64,000 bases of DNA, from the NCBI RefSeq assembly GCF_030815125.1, contig NZ_JAUSWH010000004.1, forward strand, positions 1 through 64,000, in the 5' to 3' direction. The notes beneath the pieces were generated by a model that saw nothing but the letters and a program-made list of their open reading frames with translations, was not told the origin of the DNA and did not search any database. The DNA comes from Allorhizobium paknamense (GTDB lineage: Bacteria > Pseudomonadota > Alphaproteobacteria > Rhizobiales > Rhizobiaceae). This document shows positions 37,860 to 47,003 of this stretch, in pieces; position 1 is the first letter of the stretch, and each line of letters opens with the position of its first letter. The position numbers and the translations under genes are program-made.

Positions 37860-37977
37860 AAGGCTCGAAGATGCATACGCATCCTCGCCTTGAAGGAATT
37901 TCGAATATCTCAAATGCATCAGGGGCTTGAGATATTCGAAAAGGGAATAGGAACGGTCATTTTCAATGACCGTTCCT
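37860..37977. repeat. Three-module palindromic composite downstream of trmB
   Basis: Module 1: AAGGCTCGAAGATGC / GCATCCTCGCCTT (37860-37891, imperfect). Module 2: TTCGAATATCTCAA at 37900-37913 and its exact complement at 37927-37940. Module 3: AGGAACGGTCATT / AATGACCGTTCCT at 37949-37977 with loop TTC. A decayed copy with the same module order lies at 38722-38840 on the other side of trmB. Confidence 0.82.
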
Positions 37978-37996
37978 ATAAGCCGGATCGCCGGTC

Positions 37997-38698
37997 TTAT
38001 ATCTTCCTAAAGGTCAGATAGGCGGAAGACCGTCCCTCGCGGCGCGCCTTGGCCTCGTATCGCGTGCTCGGCCAGCCTTCATAGGGGGTGAGCCAATCGG
38101 CGCTGGAGCGCGCTTCCCAGGCAAAGCCGCCGTGATCGCGGCAATGGATCAGCGTCCAGTTGACATAGGTGTCGATGTCGGACGCAAAGCAGAACAGGGC
38201 TCCGGGCTTCAGCACGCGATGAAAGCGCTGAAGGTTCACCTCAGACACGAAGCGGCGCTTCCAGTGCCGCTTTTTCGGCCAGGGATCGGGATAGAGAAGA
38301 TCGATCTGGTCCAGGCAGGCATCGGGCAGCCAGTCCAGCAATTGCGTGGCATCGTCATCATAGACGCGGATATTCGGCAGGCCTTCGGTCTCGATCACCG
38401 CCAGCAGTTTGGCCATGGAATTGACGAAGGGCTCGACGCCGATAAAGCCGGTTTCAGGAGAGGTGCGGGCGCGATGGGCGAGATGTTCGCCGCCGCCAAA
38501 GCCGATTTCCAGCCTCAGCCGCTCCACCGGCACGGGAAAAAGCGTCTCGAGCCTCGCCGGTGCCGGTTGATCGAGATCGACCTTGCGCAGCGGCAACAGA
38601 TCGGCCATGCGGCCCACCTGCTGCTCACGCAGGGGTTTTCCCTTGCGGCGACCGAAAAAGGCCTCGGTCGCCCGGCTGCGGCGTGCGTCTTCGCTCAT
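37997..38698 (-). CDS. trmB: tRNA (guanine-N7)-methyltransferase
   Basis: A 233-aa SAM-dependent enzyme making m7G46 in tRNA. It has the SAM loop [26 protein letters not shown], the DDAT(Q)LL acidic motif and the TrmB hallmark [19 protein letters not shown]. It follows metK on the minus strand, so its cofactor synthase is the gene just upstream, but a 144-bp gap with a repeat lies between. Confidence 0.95.
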   Translation of the reverse strand: MSEDARRSRATEAFFGRRKGKPLREQQVGRMADLLPLRKVDLDQPAPARLETLFPVPVERLRLEIGFGGGEHLAHRARTSPETGFIGVEPFVNSMAKLLAVIETEGLPNIRVYDDDATQLLDWLPDACLDQIDLLYPDPWPKKRHWKRRFVSEVNLQRFHRVLKPGALFCFASDIDTYVNWTLIHCRDHGGFAWEARSSADWLTPYEGWPSTRYEAKARREGRSSAYLTFRKI

Positions 38699-38721
38699 GC
38701 ACTCATGCTTTCCACTATCAA

Positions 38722-38840
38722 TTCAAGGCGAAGATGTACACCACATCCACGCCCTGACAGCGTTCCTGATATCTCATTCGCCTCATTGGCTTGAGATCAT
38801 CAAAAAAGCAATATCCGCAGCCAGCTTCAATGACCGGCAA
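38722..38840. repeat. Decayed copy of the trmB-flanking palindromic composite
   Basis: TTCAAGGCGAAGATG...CATCCACGCCCTGA, then GATATCTCATT...GGCTTGAGATC, then AGCTTCAATGACCGGC follow the same order and spacing as the composite at 37860-37977, but the arms no longer pair fully. Confidence 0.6.
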
Positions 38841-38842
38841 TC

Positions 38843-40081
38843 TTACCCGTCAATCGCCTGCTTGAGCGGCTTCACGAGGTCGAGCTTCTCCCAGGAGAAG
38901 GAACCGTCACGGCCGGACTTGCGGCCGAAGTGGCCGTAGGCGGAGGTCTTGGCATAGATCGGCTTGTTAAGGTCGAGATGACGGCGAATCCCCGACGGCG
39001 ACAGATCCATCACCTTGCGGATCGCAGCCTCCACCTGATCTTCCGAAACCTTGCCGGTGCCGTGCAGGTCGACATAGATCGACAGCGGCTGGGCAATGCC
39101 GATGGCATAGGAGATCTGGATGGTGCAACGGTCGGCAAGATCGGCTGCCACGACATTCTTGGCAAGGTAGCGGGCGGCATAGGCCGCAGACCGGTCCACC
39201 TTGGTGGTATCCTTGCCCGAGAACGCACCGCCGCCATGGGGAGCTGCACCGCCATAGGTATCGACGATGATCTTGCGGCCCGTAAGGCCCGCATCGCCGT
39301 CCGGCCCACCGATGACGAACTTGCCGGTGGGGTTGATATACCACTTGCAATCGGCAGCGACCTTGAGATCGCCCAGCGCTTCCAGAATGAAGGGCTCGAC
39401 AACCGCGCGGACCTTTGCCGAATCCCAGCTTTCATCGAGATGCTGGGTGGAGAGCACGATGGAGGTCACTTCCGCCGGCTTGCCATCGACATAGCGCACG
39501 GTCACCTGGCTCTTGGCGTCGGGGCCGAGCTTGGCCACTTCCCCCTCGCCCTTCTTGCGGGCCGCGGAGAGCAATTGCAGGATCTTGTGGGAATAATAGA
39601 TCGGCGCCGGCATCAGGTCCGGCGTTTCACGGCAGGCATAGCCGAACATGATGCCCTGGTCGCCGGCACCTTCGCTGTTGTTCTGGTCGGCAGCCTTGTC
39701 CACGCCCTGGGCGATATGGGCGGACTGGGAATGCAGCAACACGTCGATGCGCACGGTCTTCCAGTGGAAACCATCCTGCTCGTAGCCGATATCGCGAATG
39801 GCCTTGCGGGCGGCAGACTTGAACTTGGCGGGATTGATCACCTCGTTGCCGTTCTTGTCCGTCTTCATCAGGCTCGGCGGCAAGCGCACCTCGCCGGCGA
39901 TCACGACGCGATTGGTGGTGGCAAGGGTTTCGCAGGCAATGCGCACAGTCCAGGGATCGACACCGGTCTTGGCGGCCTCCCGATAGACCAGATCGACGAT
40001 TTCGTCGGAAATTCGGTCACAGACCTTGTCGGGATGACCTTCGGAAACGGATTCACTCGTAAACAGATAGGCGGTGCGCAT
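38843..40081 (-). CDS. metK: S-adenosylmethionine synthetase
   Basis: A 412-aa MetK making SAM from methionine and ATP. Motifs: [20 protein letters not shown] (ATP), [11 protein letters not shown], and the P-loop [20 protein letters not shown]. The N-terminal insert between residues 65 and 100 is usual in alphaproteobacteria. A GGGGAATC site precedes the ATG. A near-perfect 20-bp palindrome at 40154-40173 lies about 73 bp upstream and is a good operator candidate for a SAM-cycle regulator. Confidence 0.97.
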   Translation of the reverse strand: MRTAYLFTSESVSEGHPDKVCDRISDEIVDLVYREAAKTGVDPWTVRIACETLATTNRVVIAGEVRLPPSLMKTDKNGNEVINPAKFKSAARKAIRDIGYEQDGFHWKTVRIDVLLHSQSAHIAQGVDKAADQNNSEGAGDQGIMFGYACRETPDLMPAPIYYSHKILQLLSAARKKGEGEVAKLGPDAKSQVTVRYVDGKPAEVTSIVLSTQHLDESWDSAKVRAVVEPFILEALGDLKVAADCKWYINPTGKFVIGGPDGDAGLTGRKIIVDTYGGAAPHGGGAFSGKDTTKVDRSAAYAARYLAKNVVAADLADRCTIQISYAIGIAQPLSIYVDLHGTGKVSEDQVEAAIRKVMDLSPSGIRRHLDLNKPIYAKTSAYGHFGRKSGRDGSFSWEKLDLVKPLKQAIDG

Positions 40082-40153
40082 GCGGGATTCCCCTCAATGA
40101 ACCAAACGACTCTGTGTTAGAGCCTCTCCGGTTCAAAAACAAGGGACAGAACG

Positions 40154-40173
40154 ACATAAATATATCTTTATGT
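40154..40173 (-). promoter_or_regulatory. Candidate SahR-type operator upstream of metK
   Basis: ACATAAATAT-ATCTTTATGT is a 20-bp inverted repeat with a single mismatched pair. Its position before metK and its CATAAA..TTTATG shape fit the ArsR-family SahR sites described for SAM-cycle genes; the regulator assignment is inference. Confidence 0.55.
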
Positions 40174-40210
40174 GAGCAATTCCCTAACGCCGTCGATTAG
40201 AGTTTCTACA

Positions 40211-40362
40211 TGTTTTCAGACGGAAAACTGGTTCCCACTTTTCCTGCAAACACCCCCTACTTACGTGTTTGCGGACGGAAAACCGGTTCCCACTTTTCCT
40301 GCAAACACTCGCTATTTCCGTGTTTGCGGACGGAAAACCGGTTCCCACTTTTCCTGCAAACA
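40211..40362. repeat. Exact 55-bp-period tandem array of the GGAAAACCGGTT element (3 copies)
   Basis: A 42-bp unit (CGGACGGAAAACCGGTTCCC core, ends TGTTTGC...GCAAACA) starts at 40211, 40266 and 40321, each separated by 13 unlike bases. Copies 2 and 3 are identical and copy 1 differs at a few positions. Each unit is an inverted repeat of the family found elsewhere singly. It lies in the metK/xre gap (40082-40425). Confidence 0.92.
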
Positions 40363-40425
40363 CTCTGAAAAAAGGCACAAAAAAAGCGGCCCGCACGCCG
40401 CTTTTTTTCGTCCATATCGGTTGCC

Positions 40426-40848
40426 TTACTCGGCGTCGGCCTCGGCGGCCAAAGCCTTGACCAGATCGACAACCCGGCGGCGAACCTTTGGATCGGTGAT
40501 TTTCACGAAGGAGCGGTTAAGCTGCAGACCTTCGGAAGACGAGAGAAAATCAACGACATAATTGGAGCTTGCAGCTTCAGAGAAACCACCTGCGCCATTT
40601 GCGGCATGTTCACCCGGCGCATCTTCGAAGAAGAAGGAAACCGGAACATTCAAGATGCTGGAAATATTTTGAAGCCGGCTCGCACCCACGCGGTTCGTGC
40701 CTTTTTCATATTTTTGAATTTGCTGAAAAGTAATGCCCAGGCTTTCGCCCAGTTTTTCCTGGCTCATGCCCAGCATGGTACGGCGAAGACGAATGCGGCT
40801 ACCGACATGGATGTCGATCGGGTTCGGCTTCTTCTTGTTCTCTAACAT
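40426..40848 (-). CDS. XRE-family transcriptional regulator
   Basis: A 140-aa regulator with an N-terminal helix-turn-helix (VGSRIRLRRTMLGMSQEKLG, then ITFQQIQKYEKGTNRVGASR) and a C-terminal helical part (SFVKITDPKVRRRVVDLVKA). It belongs to the small Cro/CI-like proteins conserved next to lnt and metK in rhizobia (PhrR-like). No sensor domain. The lnt gene ends upstream on the same strand, separated by 147 bp, so it likely has its own promoter. Targets unknown. Confidence 0.88.
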   Translation of the reverse strand: MLENKKKPNPIDIHVGSRIRLRRTMLGMSQEKLGESLGITFQQIQKYEKGTNRVGASRLQNISSILNVPVSFFFEDAPGEHAANGAGGFSEAASSNYVVDFLSSSEGLQLNRSFVKITDPKVRRRVVDLVKALAAEADAE

Positions 40849-40995
40849 GGCGTAATCCTGACGATGGTTGTAATTACATCATAACCCGCAGTGCTTGCAA
40901 CTTTATATAACGTGACGTTGTAAGATGGTTGATAAAAGTCCCATCCCGCAATGTCACTGCGGATACAACCACTATGCATTTTTAGGGGTTTTTGG

Positions 40996-42612
40996 TCAAT
41001 TGCCCTTCGAAACAAAACCTAAACGAGAAATTACAGCCCCTGATAATAACAAAGCAGTTACCATCCAGAAATTGTAATTAGGGCTTGGGAGGCCATTTTC
41101 AATGGGTTTACGCAACCTTAAGGATATGTCTTTTGCACCCTCCGCGTTTAATCCAAGACCCGAAACTACCCGTCCCTGCGGATCAATTGTGGCAGAAATG
41201 CCATTATTCGCGTCGCGAATGAGAAAGCGTCCGCTTTCAACCGCCTTCATGCGGGCCTGGAGAAAATGCTGATAGGGACCGGGCGTATTGCCGAACCAGG
41301 CATCATTGGTGACATTGACGATGAGGTCGGATTGCGAAAGCGCCTCATCCTCAACCTGCGGAAAAATCACCTCGTAGCAGATCAGCGGATAGAGCTTCAA
41401 GCCGTTGGGCAAGGTCAGGAGATTGCGGCGCGCACCCGCCGTGAAGCCGCCCGGAAGTGCGACCAGGTTTTCGATGCCAAAGCGCTTCAGTAGATTTTCC
41501 CAGGGCACATATTCTCCGAAGGGCGTCAGGTGCACCTTGTCGGTCGCGGACAGGATCTGGCCGCTGTGATCGATGACATAGATGGAATTATAATAGAGTG
41601 GCGCCTCGCCTGCCGCCTGTTCTTCGGAACGCACGGTTCCGGTGACCAGAACCTGCCCCTCTTTCAGCACGGCGGCAATGCGTTGCAGGGCATCGGGGTT
41701 TTCGGTCAGAATGAAGGGAATGGTGGTTTCCGGCCAGACGATGATATCCGGCTGGCGGCCGCCTGCTTCCGGCGGTAGCGCCGTCAGCCGCAGATGTTTT
41801 TCGAAGACTGCGACGCGGTCCGAATTCTGCAGCTTCACCGACTGGTCGATAGCCGGCTGCACCAGCCGCACCGTCACCTCCTGGCCGTCGCCGGTGGCCT
41901 CGGAGAGATGCAGTTGATAGGCACCGTAGCCAAAATGGCCCGCCAGCAGCAGAAGCGCGAGCGCAATGCCCGGCCGCAGGCCCCGGCGGGTGGCAAACAG
42001 GGCCGGCACCGCAAAGACGAAGACCGAGAGCGCCGACATCCCGAAGAGGCCGAACACCCGGACCGACTGCATCATCACCGGCACGGGCATCGCCCCATAG
42101 CCGATGGCGTTCCAGGGAAAGCCAGTGGCCACGAAACTGCGAAGCCACTCCGCCAGCCCGAAGGCTGCTGCCAGCGCGGCGATACGACCCAGCCCGTCGG
42201 ACCAGAACAGCCGGGCGAAGGCTGTGGCCACCCCGTAGAAGATCGCCAGAACGGCGGGCAGGCCAAGAACCGCCAGCGGCAGCGCCCAGGCAAACTCGTC
42301 AGCCTCCAGCAAAAGCGCTGCCCCCACCCACCAGAGACCGGCAACGAAATAGCCCAGCCCGAACAGCCAGCCGATCAGAAACGCGGATCGCAAGCCCCGC
42401 GACCCCATGCGCTCAGGATTGCTGCCCACCCCATCCATCAGCCAGACCAGCAAGGTGAAGGAGAAAAACAGGGCCGCGAAAAAACTGACCGGCGGCATGG
42501 CCAGCGCACCGAACGCGCCCGCCAGCAGCGCCAGCACGGCCCGCCCCCATCCACCGAGAAGCATGATCCTGCCCGCCAGCCGCTCCATCCTCAACTCCAT
42601 CCTTCGAATCAA
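40996..42612 (-). CDS. lnt: Apolipoprotein N-acyltransferase
   Basis: A 538-aa inner-membrane enzyme adding the third acyl chain to lipoproteins. Several N-terminal membrane helices are followed by the nitrilase-like domain with the catalytic triad: Glu in PDIIVWPETTIPF, Lys in the DKVHLTPFGEYVPWE loop, and Cys in PLICYEVIFPQ. The start could also be an in-frame Met six codons in (MELRMERL). It is divergent from rmuC by 100 bp. Confidence 0.95.
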   Translation of the reverse strand: MIRRMELRMERLAGRIMLLGGWGRAVLALLAGAFGALAMPPVSFFAALFFSFTLLVWLMDGVGSNPERMGSRGLRSAFLIGWLFGLGYFVAGLWWVGAALLLEADEFAWALPLAVLGLPAVLAIFYGVATAFARLFWSDGLGRIAALAAAFGLAEWLRSFVATGFPWNAIGYGAMPVPVMMQSVRVFGLFGMSALSVFVFAVPALFATRRGLRPGIALALLLLAGHFGYGAYQLHLSEATGDGQEVTVRLVQPAIDQSVKLQNSDRVAVFEKHLRLTALPPEAGGRQPDIIVWPETTIPFILTENPDALQRIAAVLKEGQVLVTGTVRSEEQAAGEAPLYYNSIYVIDHSGQILSATDKVHLTPFGEYVPWENLLKRFGIENLVALPGGFTAGARRNLLTLPNGLKLYPLICYEVIFPQVEDEALSQSDLIVNVTNDAWFGNTPGPYQHFLQARMKAVESGRFLIRDANNGISATIDPQGRVVSGLGLNAEGAKDISLRLRKPIENGLPSPNYNFWMVTALLLSGAVISRLGFVSKGN

Positions 42613-42712
42613 TTCGCGCGCAGTCTTTCAAAAAAGCCGCTCTTTGTCCCCAACACCGCCGATTGCGCGAAATCCACATTGCGCTTTCACCGGCAGCAGA
42701 TAAGATCATATC

Positions 42713-43936
42713 ATGAACAAAATCGATTCCCTGCTGACCTCGACCGCCTTCGTCCTTGGCGATTTCCATCTCAGCTTCGGCGCACTGTTTCTGCTGCTGT
42801 CGGTGCTGGTTGCGCTCATCCTGCTGATCGCGCTGGTCTTTCGCCGCAAGGACGGCGAGAGTGAGGCTTTCGCGGAAGCGCAAGCGGCGCGTCAAGCCCT
42901 GGAAGAAGAGCGGATGGCGGCCCTTCTCAGGGCCCAGGCGGAAATGCAAGGCCGCCTGGCCGCAATGACCGACATGCTGGGCGCCAAACAGACGGAGTTC
43001 AGCCGCGTCATCAATGAGCGGCTCGATGGCCTGACGCACCGCATCGGCACGACGCTGACGGAGCAGACCAAGTCCACCCACGAAAACCTGCGGCATTTGC
43101 AGGAACGGCTGGCCGTGATCGATGCCGCGCAGAACAACATCCAGTCGCTGGCCAAGGATGTGGTCGGCCTGCAGGCGATCCTGTCTAACAAGCAGACGCG
43201 CGGCGCTTTCGGCCAGGCGCGCATGGAAACCATCGTGGCGGACGGATTGCCGATGGGGGCCTATGCCTTTCAGGAAACACTGTCCAACGGCTCGCGCCCC
43301 GACTGCGTCATCCGCATGCCGAACGGCCAGCCGCCGCTGGTGATCGACGCGAAATTTCCGCTGGAAGCCTGGAATGCCATCCGCGATGCCGAAAGCCCCG
43401 AGCACAAGAAGACGGCCTCGCAGCAGTTCCGCCGCGACCTCGAAGTGCATCTCAAGGACATTTCCGAGAAATATCTGCTGGCGAGCGAAACCCAGGAAAC
43501 TGCTTTCCTCTTCGTGCCATCGGAATCGATCTTTGCCGAAATCCATGAAAATTTCGAGGGCGTGGTGCAGCGGGCGCACCGGCTTCGGGTCGTCATCGTC
43601 TCTCCCTCGCTGCTCATGCTCTCCATTCAGGTCATCCAGGCGGTGCTGAAGGATCAGCGCATGCGCGAACAGGCGCACCGTATCCAGAAGGAAGTCATTC
43701 ACCTGATGGAGGATCTGGGACGGCTGGACGACCGCACCCGCAAGCTGCAAAGCCATTTCCTCGCCGCCCAAAAGGATGTGGACATGATCCTCACCTCTGC
43801 CGAAAAGATATCCAAGCGCGGCGGCAAGATCGAAGCCATGGATTTCGACAGCCAGCCGGAACTGCCCAGCCGCGAGACAACCGCAGCAGAAAGCCGCACC
43901 GGTCTTCTCAAGCTGAGGGTCGTTGACGAAGACTGA
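42713..43936 (+). CDS. rmuC: DNA recombination protein RmuC
   Basis: A 407-aa RmuC family protein with nuclease-like fold that limits recombination at inverted repeats. One N-terminal membrane segment (LFLLLSVLVALILLIALVF) precedes a coiled coil (about 45-160). The core has KQTRGAFGQARMETIV, RPDCVIRMPNGQPPLVIDAKFPLEAW and YLLASETQETAFLFVPSESI. Notable here only because the window is so rich in inverted repeats. Confidence 0.94.
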   Translation: MNKIDSLLTSTAFVLGDFHLSFGALFLLLSVLVALILLIALVFRRKDGESEAFAEAQAARQALEEERMAALLRAQAEMQGRLAAMTDMLGAKQTEFSRVINERLDGLTHRIGTTLTEQTKSTHENLRHLQERLAVIDAAQNNIQSLAKDVVGLQAILSNKQTRGAFGQARMETIVADGLPMGAYAFQETLSNGSRPDCVIRMPNGQPPLVIDAKFPLEAWNAIRDAESPEHKKTASQQFRRDLEVHLKDISEKYLLASETQETAFLFVPSESIFAEIHENFEGVVQRAHRLRVVIVSPSLLMLSIQVIQAVLKDQRMREQAHRIQKEVIHLMEDLGRLDDRTRKLQSHFLAAQKDVDMILTSAEKISKRGGKIEAMDFDSQPELPSRETTAAESRTGLLKLRVVDED

Positions 43937-44068
43937 GGCTTCAGCCACAAGAGCGGCGGACTTTTCGCTGCAATGCGCCTTATGGTCCTTCCGATTTGAA
44001 ATCTTGATGCGGGTCCGGACGGAAAAGCCCTGTCTGCCTTCGGCCTGCCAATGCTCCGGGGAAACGTC

Positions 44069-44968
44069 ATGATCACCGTCTTCGGCTCCATCAACATGGA
44101 CCTCATCGCCACCACGGCTCGCCTGCCGAAGCCCGGGGAGACCGTTGCCGGTACCGGCTTTGCCACCGCCGCCGGCGGCAAGGGCGCCAATCAGGCGCTG
44201 GCGGCCCGGCGCGCCGGGGCTGAGGTGAAGATGGCAGGCGCTGTAGGCAAGGATGATTTTGCCCCCGCCGCCCTTGCGCTGCTCGATCAGGCCGGAACCG
44301 ATCTTTCGGCGGTCAAGACGGTGGATCAGCCCACCGGCACGGCCCTGATCCTGGTGGAGCAGGACGGAGAAAACATGATTGCCGTCGTGCCCGGGGCCAA
44401 TGGCCTGGTCACCAGCGCCGACGCCACAGCCACGGTCAAGGCGATGTCGCGCGGCGACAGCCTGGTCCTCCAGCTCGAAATTCCCGCGGCTGCCGTTGAA
44501 ACCGCGCTGCATGAGGCCAAGGCCGCGGGCATTCGCACCCTGCTCAACATCGCCCCGCTCACCGAAGAGGCGGCAAGGCTTGGCAGGCTGGCCGATATCG
44601 TTATTGCCAATGAGACGGAATTCGAACGGCTCGCCGGAGAAACCGGCCTTGGCCCGGCGGAACGCGAAGCCGCCCTCAAGCGCATTCACGGCGAAACCGG
44701 GCAGACGCTGATCGTGACACTGGGCGCAGATGGCGTCATGGCCATCCGGGATGGCGCGTTGCTGCGCGCGGCAGGCCTGACCATCGAGCCGGTGGATACG
44801 GTCGGCGCGGGCGACACCTTCTGCGGCTATCTGGCCGCCAGCCTCGACAAGGGGCTCGATTTCGGTGAGGCCTTGCGCCGCGCTGCCGTTGCCGGTTCGC
44901 TGGCCTGCCTCAAGGCCGGTGCCCAACCTTCCATTCCGCTGGCGGGCGACGTCGAGACGCGGCTGTGA
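44069..44968 (+). CDS. rbsK: Ribokinase (PfkB family)
   Basis: A 299-aa sugar kinase from the ATG at 44069 (GGGGAAA upstream). It has FGSINMDLIATTARLPKPGE, the GGKGANQALAARRAGA motif and the catalytic DTVGAGDTFCGYLA anion-hole Asp. The pattern matches ribokinase, but no ribose transporter or rbs gene lies nearby, so another ribose-like substrate is possible. Overlaps the next gene by GTGA. Confidence 0.88.
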   Translation: MITVFGSINMDLIATTARLPKPGETVAGTGFATAAGGKGANQALAARRAGAEVKMAGAVGKDDFAPAALALLDQAGTDLSAVKTVDQPTGTALILVEQDGENMIAVVPGANGLVTSADATATVKAMSRGDSLVLQLEIPAAAVETALHEAKAAGIRTLLNIAPLTEEAARLGRLADIVIANETEFERLAGETGLGPAEREAALKRIHGETGQTLIVTLGADGVMAIRDGALLRAAGLTIEPVDTVGAGDTFCGYLAASLDKGLDFGEALRRAAVAGSLACLKAGAQPSIPLAGDVETRL

Positions 44969-45399
44969 GCGAAAGCAGGAGCGGTTTGCGCAAGGCTGGC
45001 CGCGCCAGCCTTGCCTTTCTCCCGGCCTATCTTTTCGCGCTCTATCTCTTCATGCTGATCGGCCATCTTGTCGAGGCCATGCAGAAGAACTGGGAGATGG
45101 AGACCGTCCCACGCCTGCTCATCGATCCCTGGCTGATGGCAATTTTCGTCTATCCGTTTGCCTTGCCCTTCGTGCTGCCTTTCGCACTCGGCTCGATCGT
45201 GATCCTGCTCAGGCGGCAATGGGTTTCTCGCAGGCATTTCCTCGTGGCAGGCGGTCTCAGCGGGCTTTGCGCCTTCGGGCTGTTCACCCTCGTGGCGCAA
45301 GAGAGTTTCACCGCCATGGATACCCCTTTTTCCTTCGCCGCCGCTCTTCTGGCGGGCATGACGGGCGGGGCGTTTTTCAAGCTGTTCAACGAGAGATAA
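44965..45399 (+). CDS. Hypothetical membrane protein downstream of ribokinase
   Basis: A 144-aa protein with a GTG start overlapping the rbsK stop (GTGA). Four hydrophobic segments: FLPAYLFALYLFMLIGHL, WLMAIFVYPFALPFVLPFAL, HFLVAGGLSGLCAFGLFTLV and FAAALLAGMTGGAFFKLF. I recognise no family. Coupling to the kinase suggests coexpression but not function. A bidirectional terminator follows. Confidence 0.7.
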   Translation: MSESRSGLRKAGRASLAFLPAYLFALYLFMLIGHLVEAMQKNWEMETVPRLLIDPWLMAIFVYPFALPFVLPFALGSIVILLRRQWVSRRHFLVAGGLSGLCAFGLFTLVAQESFTAMDTPFSFAAALLAGMTGGAFFKLFNER

Positions 45400-45425
45400 A
45401 AAGGCCGAAGCGATAAGCTTCGGCC
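45398..45425. terminator. Bidirectional terminator between membrane-protein gene and argB
   Basis: 9-bp stem GGCCGAAGC / GCTTCGGCC with a 5-nt loop; an A5 run on the left gives a U-tract for argB on the minus strand. Confidence 0.85.
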
Positions 45426-45458
45426 CGCATCACGGAATGTCTCCGCAGGATCGCGGCA

Positions 45459-46346
45459 TCACGGAACCAGAAGCGTTCCTGCACCATGCTCGGTGAAGAT
45501 TTCAAGCAGCACGGAATGCGGCGTCTTGCCGTTCAGGATGACCACGCCCTGCACACCGGCATTGATGGCGTCGATGCAGGTTTCCACCTTCGGGATCATG
45601 CCGCCGGAAATGGTGCCGTCCTTGATCAGCGCCCGGGCTTCCGCCACCGACAATTCCTTGATCAGCTCGCCCTGCTTGTTCAAAACGCCCGGCACGTCGG
45701 TGAGGAAGAGCAGACGGTCGGCACGCAGTGCGCCAGCAATGGCGCCGGCAAAGGTATCGGCATTGATGTTATAGGTATGGCCGTCGCGGCCGGGCGCAAC
45801 CGGGGCGATGACGGGGATCATTTCCGATTTGGCCAGAAGATCGAGCAGCGTGCGGTCCACTTCCACCACTTCGCCGACAAAACCGAGGTCCAGCACCCGC
45901 TCGATGTTGGAATCGGGGTCGACCACCGTTTTCTTGGCCTTCTCGGCAAAGACCATGTTGCCGTCCTTGCCGCAAAGCCCGATGGCCCATTCGCCGGTCT
46001 GATTGATAAGCGCGACGATTTCCTTGTTGATCGAGCCGGCCAGCACCATTTCGACGATCTCCACCGTCTTCTGGTCGGTCACGCGCAGGCCACCCTCGAA
46101 TTTCGATTCGATGCCCATCTTGGCGAGCATCGCACCGATCTGCGGCCCGCCGCCATGCACGACGATCGGGTTGACGCCGGACTGCTTCAGAAGCGCGATA
46201 TCCTCGGCGAAGATCTTGCCGAGTTCAGGGTTGCCCATGGCGTGGCCGCCATATTTCACCACGATGGTCTTGTTTTCATAACGCTGCATAAAGGGCAGCG
46301 CCTGGGCCAGCAAACGGGCCTGCATTTCGCTTTCTGAGGCGCTCAT
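45459..46346 (-). CDS. argB: Acetylglutamate kinase
   Basis: A 295-aa enzyme phosphorylating N-acetylglutamate, second step of arginine synthesis. I use the ATG at 46346 ([13 protein letters not shown]) with GGAAGAG before it; the longer frame is non-coding in character. Motifs: [38 protein letters not shown], and [18 protein letters not shown] ([12 protein letters not shown]). The N-terminal helix is that of arginine-inhibited forms. It is about 29 kb from argD-argF and transcribed alone. Confidence 0.95.
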   Translation of the reverse strand: MSASESEMQARLLAQALPFMQRYENKTIVVKYGGHAMGNPELGKIFAEDIALLKQSGVNPIVVHGGGPQIGAMLAKMGIESKFEGGLRVTDQKTVEIVEMVLAGSINKEIVALINQTGEWAIGLCGKDGNMVFAEKAKKTVVDPDSNIERVLDLGFVGEVVEVDRTLLDLLAKSEMIPVIAPVAPGRDGHTYNINADTFAGAIAGALRADRLLFLTDVPGVLNKQGELIKELSVAEARALIKDGTISGGMIPKVETCIDAINAGVQGVVILNGKTPHSVLLEIFTEHGAGTLLVP

Positions 46347-46466
46347 GGGCTCTTCCTTCGGATTGTTTCGGGGCCTTGTATCGCAAGATTCGCCGTGTGG
46401 GAATAATCCACTTGGCCCCCGCAGCCGAATTGCTCTTCGCCGGATCAATCACGGGAAGAGGATGTT

Positions 46467-47003
46467 ATGAGCGAAGATATCGCCGCCTTGCTGGGTCGCG
46501 TCGCCTTGAGGGAGCGCAGCGCCTTCAGCGAGCTTTACCGGCAGACGAGCCCGAAACTTTTTGGCCTTTGCCTTCGTCTGATGAAGGACAGGGGCGAGGC
46601 AGAGGATGCGCTGCAGGAAGTCTATGTGCGGATTTGGCAACGCGCAGCCACTTTTGCAGGGTCAGGACACACGGCCTGGGCTTGGATATCGGCTGTGGCG
46701 CGCTATCATTGCATCGACAGGTTGCGCCAGCGGAAGCAGGCGGCAACCGAGCTGGATGAGGCGGAAGCCTTGGCCGACCCTGCGGCTGACCCGGAAACCG
46801 CTGCCCATTGGAGCAGTGAGGGAAAGCGGATTGACAGTTGCATGGAAGCGTTGGAAGCTCAGCATGCGGCGGCTGTGAAGCAGGCCTATGTGGAGGGGCT
46901 CAGCTATCAGGAATTGGCGGTTCGTTACGGCGTGCCGTTGAATACGATGCGGACATGGCTAAGGCGCAGCCTGCTGAAGTTGAGAGAGTGCATGAACAGA
47001 TGA
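46467..47003 (+). CDS. ECF-type RNA polymerase sigma factor
   Basis: A 178-aa sigma factor with region 2 (AFSELYRQTSPKLFGLCLRL, EDALQEVYVRIWQRA) and region 4 (VEGLSYQELAVRYGVPLNTM, then RTWLRRSLLKLRECM). The ATG follows GAAGAGG. The gene overlaps the anti-sigma gene by ATGA, so the pair is coupled. The type resembles SigK/RskA-partnered ECFs. The fasciclin gene downstream has an ECF-like promoter and is the best visible target. Confidence 0.92.
   Translation: MSEDIAALLGRVALRERSAFSELYRQTSPKLFGLCLRLMKDRGEAEDALQEVYVRIWQRAATFAGSGHTAWAWISAVARYHCIDRLRQRKQAATELDEAEALADPAADPETAAHWSSEGKRIDSCMEALEAQHAAAVKQAYVEGLSYQELAVRYGVPLNTMRTWLRRSLLKLRECMNR

Noticed and set aside
40211..40362. CRISPR-like repeat/spacer array
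   Set aside because: Three 42-bp units with 13-bp spacers, no cas genes, and the unit is a dispersed rhizobial palindrome found elsewhere in the window.
42413..44926. 837-codon minus-strand frame opposite rmuC and rbsK
   Set aside because: No domain pattern and it spans two well-supported plus-strand genes and their gap.
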